DNA of 15,259 nt, taken from the NCBI GenBank assembly GCA_036522155.1, contig DATDGI010000356.1, positions 1 through 15,259 of the forward strand, in the 5' to 3' direction. Position 1 is the first letter of the stretch; every line of letters starts with the position of its first letter. Origin of the DNA: UBA9676 sp036522155 (GTDB lineage: Bacteria; Actinomycetota; Actinomycetes; Streptosporangiales; Streptosporangiaceae). Positions 1 through 7,016 of the stretch are shown here, in pieces. The notes under the pieces are model-generated. The model worked only from the letters and a program-made list of their open reading frames with translations. It was not told the origin of the DNA and did no database searches. The translations under genes and the position numbers were made by a program.

Positions 1-2724
1 GCCGCCGTCCCCGGCCTCACCGGCGATCTCATCGGCCGGGCCGGCGTCCCCGGCCGGGCCGGTGTCGTCGGCCGCGCCGGTGTCGTCGGCCGCGCCGGTG
101 TCGTCAGCCGCGCCGGTGTCCTCGGCCGCGCCCCGGCCCCGGCGTGACCCGGACTGCCCGCCGCGCCCGCCCGGCTGCTTGCCGTTCTTGTCGCTCTTGT
201 CGTCCTTGCCGGACCGGCCGTCCTTGCCCGAACGGCCGTCCTTGGCGGCCCGGCCGTCGCCGCGGCCGCGGTGACCGCCGTTGCGCTCGACCAGGTCGAG
301 GGAGACGATCAGCCCGCGCCCGTTGCAGCATTCACAGGGCTCGGAGAAGGCTTCCAGCAGCCCGGAGCCGACCCGCTTACGGGTCATCTGCACCAGCCCG
401 AGGGAGGTCACCTCGGCCACCTGGTGCTTGGTCCGGTCCCGGGCCAGGCATTCCAGCAGCCGCCGCAGGACCAGTTCCCGGTTGCTCTCCAGCACCATGT
501 CGATGAAGTCGATGACGATGATGCCACCGACGTCCCGCAGCCTGAGCTGCCGGACGATCTCCTCGGCGGCTTCCAGGTTGTTGCGGGTGACCGTCTCCTC
601 CAGGTTGCCGCCCTGGCCGGTGAACTTGCCGGTGTTGACGTCTACCACGGTCATCGCCTCGGTGGTGTCGATCACCAGCGAGCCGCCGCTGGGCAGCCAC
701 ACCTTGCGGTCGAGCGCCTTGGTGAGCTGCTCGTCCACCCGGTAATGCGCGAAAGCGTCCTCCTCAGCGACCCAGTGGTCGAGCCTTTCGGCCAGGTGCG
801 GGGCGACGTAGCGGACGTACTCGTCCACCAGATCCCAGCCCTCGTCACCGGCGACCACCAGCTTGCTGAAGTCCTCGTTGAAGATGTCCCTGACCACCCG
901 GATGGTGAGATCGGGCTCGCTGTAGAGCAGTTCGGGCGCGTTCGCGGTCTGGGATTTGCGCTCGATGCTCTCCCACTGGGCCGACAGCCGGGCGACGTCG
1001 TGGGCCAGTTCCTCCTCCGACGCGCCCTCGGCCGCGGTCCGGACGATGACCCCGGCGCCCTCGGGCATCACCTGCTTGAGGATCTGCTTGAGCCGGGTCC
1101 GCTCGGAGTCGGGCAGCTTGCGGCTGATCCCCATCATCGAGCCGAAGGGCACGTACACCAGGTAGCGCCCGGGCAGGCTCACCTGACTCGTCAGCCGCGC
1201 GCCCTTATGGCCGACCGGGTCCTTGGTCACCTGCACCAGCACGGACTGGCCGGATTTGAGCGCGGACTCGATCCGCTTGGATTCGCCCTCAAGCCCGCTG
1301 GCGTCGAAGTTCACCTCACCGGCATACAGAACGGCGTTGCGGCCCTTGCCGATGTCGACGAACGCGGCCTCCATGGAGGGCAGCACGTTCTGCACCTTGC
1401 CCAGGTACACGTTGCCCACCAGCGACTGGTGGGTCGCCTTGTCCACGTAGTGCTCGACCAGCACGCCGTCCTCGAGCACGCCGATCTGGGTGCGGTCGCC
1501 GCGTTCCCGGACCACCATGACCCGGTCCACCGCCTCCCGGCGGGCCAGGAATTCGGACTCGGTGATAATCGGCGGACGGCGGCGGCCGGAGTCGCGGCCC
1601 TCCCGGCGGCGCTGCCGCTTGGCCTCCAGCCGGGTGGAGCCACGGACCGACTGGACTTCCCCGGCCGGGTCATCGGCGGAACGGCCCGGCCGCACGTGCA
1701 CGACGGTGTTCTCCGGGTCGTCCGGCCCGGCCTGATCGGCGTCGGGCGAGCTGCTGCGCCGCCGCCGGCGGCGGCGCCGGCGGCTGCCGTCCTCGCCGTC
1801 CCCGGCCGCGGATTCGGCTGACCCCTCATCCTCGGCGGGACCGGTCCGGCCACCGGCCTTGCCGGCCTTGCCGGCCTTGCCCGCCGTGGCCTCCGGTCCG
1901 GCCGGCCCGCCGTCCTGGCTCTCGCCGGTGTCGCCGTTCTGGCCCTGCGAGCGGCCGCCCCGGCGCCTGCGGCGCCGGGCCGGCCCGTCCGGCTCGGCGT
2001 CATCGGAGCCGGCCTGTCCCTGGCCGCCAGCTTCGGCGGGGCCCGAAGAGCCCGCTGGGCGGCGTTTGCGGGCGCCGCTGTCCCCGGCCGCGCGGGCGCG
2101 GCCGCTGGCTTCCCCGCCGTCCGGGGTGCGCTCCCCCGCCTCGCCGACAGGCGGCGGCTGGAAGATGAGCTGCGGCGGCTGGAAGGTCACCGACGGGACG
2201 CCCGCCCGGGTGCCGCCGTCGCTGGCCGTTGCCCCGCCCGTGGCCGGCGCCTCACCGGCGGCAGGCGCACCGGGCGGGCCGGTGAAGCGGATGGCGGCCG
2301 GGCCGGCCGCACCGTTGTCGGCCGTGCTGGCCTGCGCGTCCCCCGCGCCGCCCTCAGCGGCCGGCGTGGCGGCCTTGCGTGACCTGGTGCCCGACCGGCT
2401 GCCGGCCGCCCGGGTGGTCTTCCCGGCGCCGGTGGCCGGCTCGGGGGCATCGGCGCTGGCCGGGCCGGGCGCGCTAGCTTGGCCAGCCGCGCTAGCCGGG
2501 CCGGCCGCGCTGGCCGTGTCCGCGTCTGCGGCCCCGGCCGGGCGGCGGGCGGGACGGCGGCGGCTCTTGGCCGCTGGGGCCTGGTCGTCCCCGGCCGCGG
2601 GCGTTCCCGCAGCGGGGCTGGTTCCAGCCGGCGCCTGGCCGGCTGATGAAGTTATCTCCGCCGGATGAGCGGCACGGCGCCCCTCATCACTGGGCTCTGC
2701 ATCGTTCAGCTCGATCTCGAGCAT
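1..2724 (-). CDS. rne: Ribonuclease E/G (RNase E family), 3' end cut by the window edge
   Basis: Endoribonuclease for mRNA decay and rRNA/tRNA processing. 908 residues are visible; the C-terminus lies beyond base 1. Residues 1-380 are a low-complexity arm rich in Ala, Gly and Pro, with a doubled FQPP motif (181-191), an Arg9 tract (315-323) and an Arg6 tract. The catalytic core starts near 385: S1 domain from about 437 (GNVYLGKV), then DVNTGK with metal-binding Asp695 and DFIDM with Asp739, matching the two catalytic Asp of E. coli RNase E. The Zn-link motif is PCECCNGRG (Cys797 and Cys800, with an extra Cys799). A Lys/Gly/Asp-rich tail with repeats follows. The ATG is the first possible start: an in-frame TGA lies 15 bases upstream, and GGGAGA sits 8 bases before it. 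The start overlaps the DUF2344 gene by 38 bases. The family is certain; the arms are like those of actinobacterial RNase E but their function is unknown here. Confidence 0.95.
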   Translation of the reverse strand, partial: MLEIELNDAEPSDEGRRAAHPAEITSSAGQAPAGTSPAAGTPAAGDDQAPAAKSRRRPARRPAGAADADTASAAGPASAAGQASAPGPASADAPEPATGAGKTTRAAGSRSGTRSRKAATPAAEGGAGDAQASTADNGAAGPAAIRFTGPPGAPAAGEAPATGGATASDGGTRAGVPSVTFQPPQLIFQPPPVGEAGERTPDGGEASGRARAAGDSGARKRRPAGSSGPAEAGGQGQAGSDDAEPDGPARRRRRRGGRSQGQNGDTGESQDGGPAGPEATAGKAGKAGKAGGRTGPAEDEGSAESAAGDGEDGSRRRRRRRRRSSSPDADQAGPDDPENTVVHVRPGRSADDPAGEVQSVRGSTRLEAKRQRRREGRDSGRRRPPIITESEFLARREAVDRVMVVRERGDRTQIGVLEDGVLVEHYVDKATHQSLVGNVYLGKVQNVLPSMEAAFVDIGKGRNAVLYAGEVNFDASGLEGESKRIESALKSGQSVLVQVTKDPVGHKGARLTSQVSLPGRYLVYVPFGSMMGISRKLPDSERTRLKQILKQVMPEGAGVIVRTAAEGASEEELAHDVARLSAQWESIERKSQTANAPELLYSEPDLTIRVVRDIFNEDFSKLVVAGDEGWDLVDEYVRYVAPHLAERLDHWVAEEDAFAHYRVDEQLTKALDRKVWLPSGGSLVIDTTEAMTVVDVNTGKFTGQGGNLEETVTRNNLEAAEEIVRQLRLRDVGGIIVIDFIDMVLESNRELVLRRLLECLARDRTKHQVAEVTSLGLVQMTRKRVGSGLLEAFSEPCECCNGRGLIVSLDLVERNGGHRGRGDGRAAKDGRSGKDGRSGKDDKSDKNGKQPGGRGGQSGSRRGRGAAEDTGAADDTGAADDTGAADDTGPAGDAGPADEIAGEAGDGG
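61..132 (-). repeat. Four in-frame 18-bp tandem repeats in the rne 3' region
   Basis: Four consecutive 18-bp units, ggtgtcgtcggccgcgcc with one change each in copies three and four, encode a six-residue Gly-Ala-Ala-Asp-Asp-Thr repeat near the visible C-terminal end of RNase E. A degenerate further copy seems to lie at about 37-60. Because 18 is a multiple of three, gain or loss of units would change only the tail length. Confidence 0.9.
202..255 (-). repeat. Degenerate 18-bp repeats encoding Gly-Lys-Asp-Gly-Arg-Ser-type units in rne
   Basis: Three adjacent 18-base units begin gtccttg and end cggcc (202-219, 220-237, 238-255), with differences between copies. They encode Lys/Asp/Gly/Arg-rich units just after the Zn-link and core of RNase E, so this tail segment is charged and probably disordered. 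Confidence 0.75.
1855..1881 (-). repeat. Three 9-bp repeats encoding (Gly-Lys-Ala)3 in the rne N-terminal arm
   Basis: The unit ggccttgcc occurs three times without gaps and encodes a Gly-Lys-Ala triplet repeat in the RNase E N-terminal arm, between the Arg6 and Arg9 tracts. Confidence 0.8.
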
Positions 2725-3682
2725 GCGGGTATTCTCCCGTCAGGTTCCCGGGCGCGGCGGATCGCCGTGGATCCCCCGCGCCGCGCGGGAACTCGTCGCA
2801 CGCGCCCGCCGGGAACGCTCCGGCCACCAGGGCCGGCTCCGCTCCGAGGCGCGTTGTCTCGGTCATGTGTTCAGGTGTGCCACCCCGGCCGGACGGCGGC
2901 GCCGTCCCGGACGGGTGCTCCTGGCCGCCGGGCGCGTGCCCGTCAGCAGCAGCGGTGACACTGGCGGCCCCGGCCGGAAGTGGCCCTTGCGCCAGCCGGG
3001 TCACCAGGGCTGGTGACGACGGCGCGAGGTCGGCCACTTGGCGCAGCGCTGCCAGAATGTCGTCAGGCCGCACGGCAGGCATTACATGCCGAACAACCAT
3101 TCGAAGTACCGCATTCCCGGGGGCCGGTGAGCCGGCCGACCGGTCAGTCTCGATGGTGATCACGGCCGCCCGGGCGTCCACCCGCCTGCTTCCCTTGGCG
3201 GTGAGCCGGTCGACCTCCAGGCTGCCGCGGGCGAGGAACTCCCCGGCCGCAAGGGCTGCGGCCGCCGGCTGGACGCCGGGGAGGACGACCTCCCACTGCG
3301 ACGCCTCCAGCCGGAGGCCGGCCAGGGCCTGGCCCTCGATCACGTCGATCACATCTATCCCGTCCGGCAGGGCCGCATCGAGCCGGTCCCGTACGTCGGA
3401 AGCGGCGCGCGCCTCGGTGAGGGAGATCTCGAGGTACTCGGCCTCACTCGCTGTCCCGGTGGGGGCGGCGCCAGCGTAGGAGATCTTCGGGTGCGGCGTG
3501 AAACCAGCGGAATAGGCGATGGGCAGACCTGCCCGGCGAACTCCCCGTTCAACGGCGCGCGCGATGTCTCTGTGACTGGCGAAACGCATCCTGCCTCTCT
3601 TAGCGTACCGGACAATCAGGCGGACAGTGGTGACAGGTGCCGGCCCTGGGCCCGGCGTGGCGGGAGCGCCGGCGCCGCTCAT
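2687..3682 (-). CDS. Radical SAM-linked protein, DUF2344/TIGR03936 family
   Basis: 331 residues. The N-terminal part carries the family pattern: RYAKRGRMRFASHRD near residues 25-40, then AYSAGFTPHPKISYA. The conserved part appears to end near residue 240. The last 90 or so residues are Pro/Gly/Ala-rich and look disordered; they run into the rne start. The family is known to be encoded next to, or fused to, the TIGR03960 radical SAM protein, as here, but its reaction is not established. The ATG overlaps the stop of the radical SAM gene as ATGA, which implies translational coupling. No other good start is seen downstream: the Val before the conserved Arg-Leu-Ile is GTC, not a start codon. The gene probably works as the partner subunit of the radical SAM protein (inference). 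Confidence 0.9.
   Translation of the reverse strand: MSGAGAPATPGPGPAPVTTVRLIVRYAKRGRMRFASHRDIARAVERGVRRAGLPIAYSAGFTPHPKISYAGAAPTGTASEAEYLEISLTEARAASDVRDRLDAALPDGIDVIDVIEGQALAGLRLEASQWEVVLPGVQPAAAALAAGEFLARGSLEVDRLTAKGSRRVDARAAVITIETDRSAGSPAPGNAVLRMVVRHVMPAVRPDDILAALRQVADLAPSSPALVTRLAQGPLPAGAASVTAAADGHAPGGQEHPSGTAPPSGRGGTPEHMTETTRLGAEPALVAGAFPAGACDEFPRGAGDPRRSAAPGNLTGEYPHARDRAERCRAQ
2733..2738 (-). promoter_or_regulatory. Ribosome binding site of rne
   Basis: On the minus strand this reads GGGAGA, 8 bases before the ATG at 2724. With the in-frame TGA at 2740-2742, it fixes the rne start inside the 3' end of the DUF2344 gene. Confidence 0.7.
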
Positions 3683-5655
3683 CCGGCCCCCGCCCCGGTT
3701 CCGGCCGGCTCACCCGCCCCGGCTCCGACCACGGTCAGCGGCAGCAGCCTGGCCCCGGTCGGCCCGGTCTGGATCTCGGTGCCCATGGCCGGGCAGACGC
3801 CGCAGTCGTAGCAGGGCGTCCACCGGCAGTCCTCGACCTCCCCGGCCCCGGCCGGATCCACCGCGTCCTGCCAGTCCTGCCACAGCCAGTCACGGTCCAG
3901 GCCCGCGTCCAGGTGGTCCCAGGGCAGGACCTCGTCGTAGCCGCGCTCGCGGGTGGTGTACCAGTCAAGATCGACCGGCAGGGCGGCAAACGCCCCGGCC
4001 GCGGCGCGGTGCCAGCGCTCGAACGAGAAGTGCTCGCTCCAGCCGTCGAACCGGGCTCCGGCCCGCCAGGCGGCCAGGATCACCGCGCCGACCCGGCGGT
4101 CGCCCCGGGACAGCAGGCCCTCGATGATCGAGGGCTTGCCGTCGTGGTACCGGAAGCCGACCGCCCGGCCGTAGCCGGGGCTGGCGCGCAGCGCCCCGCC
4201 CAGGGCCCGGAGCCGGGCATCCACCGTTTCCTGGTCACATTGGGCGGCCCACTGGAACGGGGTGTGCGGCTTGGGGATGAACCCGCCGATGGACACGGTG
4301 CAGCGGATGTCGCGGCGGCCGGTGGCGGCCCGGCCGGCCTGGATGACCTTGCCGGCCAGGCCGGCGATGGCCAGCACGTCCTCGTCGGTCTCGGTGGGCA
4401 GGCCGCACATGAAGTAGAGCTTCACCTGCCGCCAGCCGCTGGCGTAGGCGGTGGTGACGGTGCGGATCAGGTCGTCCTCGGTGACCATCTTGTTGATCAC
4501 CTTGCGCATCCGCTCCGTGCCGCCCTCGGGTGCGAACGTCAGCCCGGACCGGCGGCCGTTCCGGCTCAGCTCATTGGCCAGGGTGACGTTGAAGGCGTCC
4601 ACCCGGGTGGAGGGCAGCGACAGCCCGGTGCTGGTGCCCGTGTAGCGGTCGGCCAGGCCGGTGGCGATCTCGTTGATCTCGCTGTGGTCGGCGCTGGACA
4701 GCGACAGCAGCCCCACCTCGTCAAAGCCGCTGGCCGTCAGTCCCCGCTCCACCATGTCCCCGATGGTGGTGATGCTCCGCTCCCGGACCGGCCGGGTGAT
4801 CATGCCCGCCTGGCAGAACCGGCAGCCCCGGGTGCAGCCGCGGAAGATCTCCACGCTGAACCGCTCGTGCACCGACTCGGCCACCGGTACCAGCGGCGCG
4901 CGCGGGTACTGCCACTCGTCCAGGTTCATCACGGTGTGCTTGGCCACGGTGAACGGGGCCCCGGGGCGGTTCGGCGCCACCCGGCGGATCCGCCCGTCGG
5001 GCAGGTAGTCCACGTCGTAGAAGCGCGGCACGTACACGCCGCCGCGGGCGGCCAGGTCCGCCAGCAGGCCGTCCCGGCCGCCGGGCCGCCCGGCCCGCTT
5101 CCACTCCCTGATCAGCTCGGTGATGGCCAGTACCGCCTGCTCGCCGTCGCCGAGCACCGCCCCGTCACAGAAGTCGGCGATCGGCTCGGGGTTGAACGCG
5201 GCGTGGCCGCCGGCGATCACCAGCGGGTCGTCCTCGCCCCGGGCGGCGGCCAGCAGCGGGATGCCGGCCAGGTCAAGCGCGGTGAGCAGGTTGGTGTAGC
5301 CAAGCTCGGTGGCGAAGCTCACCCCGAGCACGTCGAACGCCCGTACCGGCCGGTGCCCGTCCACGGTGAACTGCGGAATCCCGTGCTCGCGCAGCAGCTC
5401 CTCGGCGTCCGGCCAGACGCTGTAGGTGCGCTCGGCGAGCACCCCGTCGCAGCCGTTGAGCACCTCGTAGAGGATCTGGATGCCCTGGTTGGCGATGCCC
5501 ACCTCGTAGGCGTCCGGGTACATCAGCGCCCACCTGACGTCGGCCGTGTCCCAGTCCTTCACCACCGAGTTGACTTCGCCACCGACGTACTGGACCGGCT
5601 TGCGCAGCAGCGGGAGCAGCGGCTCCAGCCGTGCGTAGACCGATTCGACGGGCAT
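3679..5655 (-). CDS. TIGR03960 family B12-binding-like/radical SAM protein
   Basis: 658 residues from the ATG at 5655. A GTG two codons upstream (5661) is also possible; I prefer ATG because the protein then begins MPVESVY, like relatives, though neither start has a clear Shine-Dalgarno. The N-terminal 250 residues resemble a B12-binding-like fold (ALMYPDAYEVGIANQG, VIAGGHAAFNPEP). I see no DxHxxG cobalamin-ligand motif. The radical SAM core has CTRGCRFC, i.e. CxxxCxxC at Cys274, Cys278 and Cys281, which holds the 4Fe-4S cluster that cleaves S-adenosylmethionine. Near the C-terminus a second Cys cluster (Cys610, 615, 618, 621) precedes a short Gly/Ala tail. The gene is coupled to DUF2344 by ATGA. 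The substrate is unknown. The position beside rne suggests an RNA or translation link, but that is inference. Confidence 0.93.
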   Translation of the reverse strand: MPVESVYARLEPLLPLLRKPVQYVGGEVNSVVKDWDTADVRWALMYPDAYEVGIANQGIQILYEVLNGCDGVLAERTYSVWPDAEELLREHGIPQFTVDGHRPVRAFDVLGVSFATELGYTNLLTALDLAGIPLLAAARGEDDPLVIAGGHAAFNPEPIADFCDGAVLGDGEQAVLAITELIREWKRAGRPGGRDGLLADLAARGGVYVPRFYDVDYLPDGRIRRVAPNRPGAPFTVAKHTVMNLDEWQYPRAPLVPVAESVHERFSVEIFRGCTRGCRFCQAGMITRPVRERSITTIGDMVERGLTASGFDEVGLLSLSSADHSEINEIATGLADRYTGTSTGLSLPSTRVDAFNVTLANELSRNGRRSGLTFAPEGGTERMRKVINKMVTEDDLIRTVTTAYASGWRQVKLYFMCGLPTETDEDVLAIAGLAGKVIQAGRAATGRRDIRCTVSIGGFIPKPHTPFQWAAQCDQETVDARLRALGGALRASPGYGRAVGFRYHDGKPSIIEGLLSRGDRRVGAVILAAWRAGARFDGWSEHFSFERWHRAAAGAFAALPVDLDWYTTRERGYDEVLPWDHLDAGLDRDWLWQDWQDAVDPAGAGEVEDCRWTPCYDCGVCPAMGTEIQTGPTGARLLPLTVVGAGAGEPAGTGAGAG

Positions 5656-5678
5656 CCCCACAGCTTACCGAGACAGCC

Positions 5679-5716
5679 CCGGCGCGGGGCGGCGCCCGCC
5701 CGGCGGCCCGCGCCGG
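5679..5716 (-). terminator. Perfect 10-bp inverted repeat between rodA and the radical SAM gene
   Basis: ccggcgcggg (5679-5688) and cccgcgccgg (5707-5716) are exact reverse complements with an 18-base loop. The hairpin lies in the 86-base gap after the rodA stop, where a terminator or attenuator would sit. There is no T-run after it, so it would be a U-less hairpin terminator or an mRNA-stabilising stem. It could also shape the 5' leader of the radical SAM gene. Confidence 0.45.
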
Positions 5717-5726
5717 TCAGCCGGGC

Positions 5727-5738
5727 CCGGGCGCCCGG
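5727..5738. repeat. 12-bp perfect palindrome just after rodA
   Basis: ccgggcgcccgg is a perfect palindrome a few bases beyond the rodA stop, next to another palindrome, ccgggcccgg, at 5721-5730. It may be part of the same end-of-transcript structure. Such palindromes are also common by chance in very GC-rich DNA. Confidence 0.4.
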
Positions 5739-5741
5739 TGG

Positions 5742-7016
5742 TCAGTCGAACACGCGGTGGCGGCGGTGGATGGCGAGCAGCACGCCGATGGCCAGCATGT
5801 CGGCGAACATGGCCGAGCCGCCGTAGGAGACGAACGGCAGCGGCAGCCCGGTGACCGGGGTGATGCCGATCGTCATCCCGATGTTGATGAACGACTGCAC
5901 CCCGAACCAGATGGCGATCCCGGACGCGGCCAGCAGGCCGAACATGTCGTCCGCGCGGGCGGCGATCCGCAGCGCCCGGACCAGCACGATGGCCAGCAGC
6001 GCGATGATCGTGATGGAACCGACGAAGCCAAGCTCCTCCCCCGCCACCGAGAAGATGAAGTCGGTGTGCTGCTCGGGCACGAAGTTGCCCGCCACCAGCT
6101 GGCCGTGGAACAGTCCCTGGCCGAACATCCGGCCCGAGCCGATCGCGATCTTGGCCTGGGCGGCGCTGTAACCGGTGCCGCGCGGGTCGGCCGACGGGTT
6201 GACGAACGCGGTCAGCCGCTGCACCTGGTAGGGCTTGAGCAGGTGCATGCTCCACGCGGCCAGGCCGCCAAGCACCCCGGCCACGCCCAGCCCGGCCAGC
6301 CAGCGCAGCCGGAGGCCGGACAGCGAGATGACCCCCACCATCAGCACCAGCAGCAAGATGGTGACCCCCAGGTCGGGCTGGAGGACGACCAGCACCAGTG
6401 GCACGGCGCCCGCCCCGAGCGCCAGCGCCAGCTCCCGCGGCCCCGGCCGCGGCACCCGGTCCCGCAGGTCACCGAGGATCAGGGCGAGCATGAGGATCAT
6501 CCCGATCTTGGCGAACTCCGACGGCTCGATCTGGAACCCACCGGGCAGCGAGATCCACGAGTGGGCCCCGTTGACGGTGGTGCCGAGCGGGCTGAGCACG
6601 ACCAGCAGGCCCAGGCACGCGGCGATGTAGACCAGCGGCGTGCACAGGCGCAGCTGCCGGTAGTTGACCAGGCTGGCGGCGACCATGAGCAGCAGGCCGA
6701 TGACCACGTTGAGCAGCTGCTTCTCCAGGTAGGTACGCGGGTTGAGGCCCGCCTGGGCCAGCTCGGGCTGGGTCGCCGACCAGACCAGCAGGGTGCCGAT
6801 GAGGGCCAGGGCCAGCACCGCGATCAGCAGCACCCAGTCCACGTGCCGCAGCGGCGAGTCCTTGGCCATCGCCCACTGGCGCAGCCCGCGCGGCCGGAGC
6901 GGTGATCCGCCGAACCGGATGCCGGAGCTGCCGCCCACCGGCGGCCGGACCGGGGCCAGCCCGCGGTAACCGGCCAGCCGCCCGGAGCCGGGCCCGCCCG
7001 CCCGCAGGAAGCTCAT
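5742..7016 (-). CDS. rodA: RodA, SEDS-family peptidoglycan glycosyltransferase
   Basis: 424 residues. It polymerises lipid II into glycan strands during lateral wall growth, in complex with the PBP2 encoded just upstream. The first 55 residues are a cytoplasmic Arg/Gly/Pro-rich leader. Hydrophobic segments, probably ten, begin with VDWVLLIAVLALALIG near residue 59. The family signature is clear: PEQHTDFIF followed by AGEELGFVG, whose Asp319 aligns with the essential Asp of E. coli RodA, and NIGMTIGITPVTGLPLPFVS near the end. The ATG shares one base with the mrdA stop (TGATG), and GGGGAG lies 6 bases before it, so longer in-frame starts are rejected. An internal ATG at 6869 (MAKDSPLRH) has no clear ribosome site. 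FtsW is less likely given the mre context. Confidence 0.95.
   Translation of the reverse strand: MSFLRAGGPGSGRLAGYRGLAPVRPPVGGSSGIRFGGSPLRPRGLRQWAMAKDSPLRHVDWVLLIAVLALALIGTLLVWSATQPELAQAGLNPRTYLEKQLLNVVIGLLLMVAASLVNYRQLRLCTPLVYIAACLGLLVVLSPLGTTVNGAHSWISLPGGFQIEPSEFAKIGMILMLALILGDLRDRVPRPGPRELALALGAGAVPLVLVVLQPDLGVTILLLVLMVGVISLSGLRLRWLAGLGVAGVLGGLAAWSMHLLKPYQVQRLTAFVNPSADPRGTGYSAAQAKIAIGSGRMFGQGLFHGQLVAGNFVPEQHTDFIFSVAGEELGFVGSITIIALLAIVLVRALRIAARADDMFGLLAASGIAIWFGVQSFINIGMTIGITPVTGLPLPFVSYGGSAMFADMLAIGVLLAIHRRHRVFD

Noticed and set aside
61..132. CRISPR array
   Set aside because: The 18-bp units are directly adjacent with no spacers and encode an in-frame peptide repeat in rne.
271..1821. 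516-codon open frame on the plus strand opposite rne
   Set aside because: Shadow of the RNase E catalytic core, which carries all expected catalytic motifs on the minus strand.
3637..5826. 729-codon open frame on the plus strand opposite the radical SAM gene
   Set aside because: It is codon-aligned with the real gene and open only because TTA, CTA and TCA are rare in this GC-rich sense strand. It has no family motif, and the sense strand shows a complete conserved protein.
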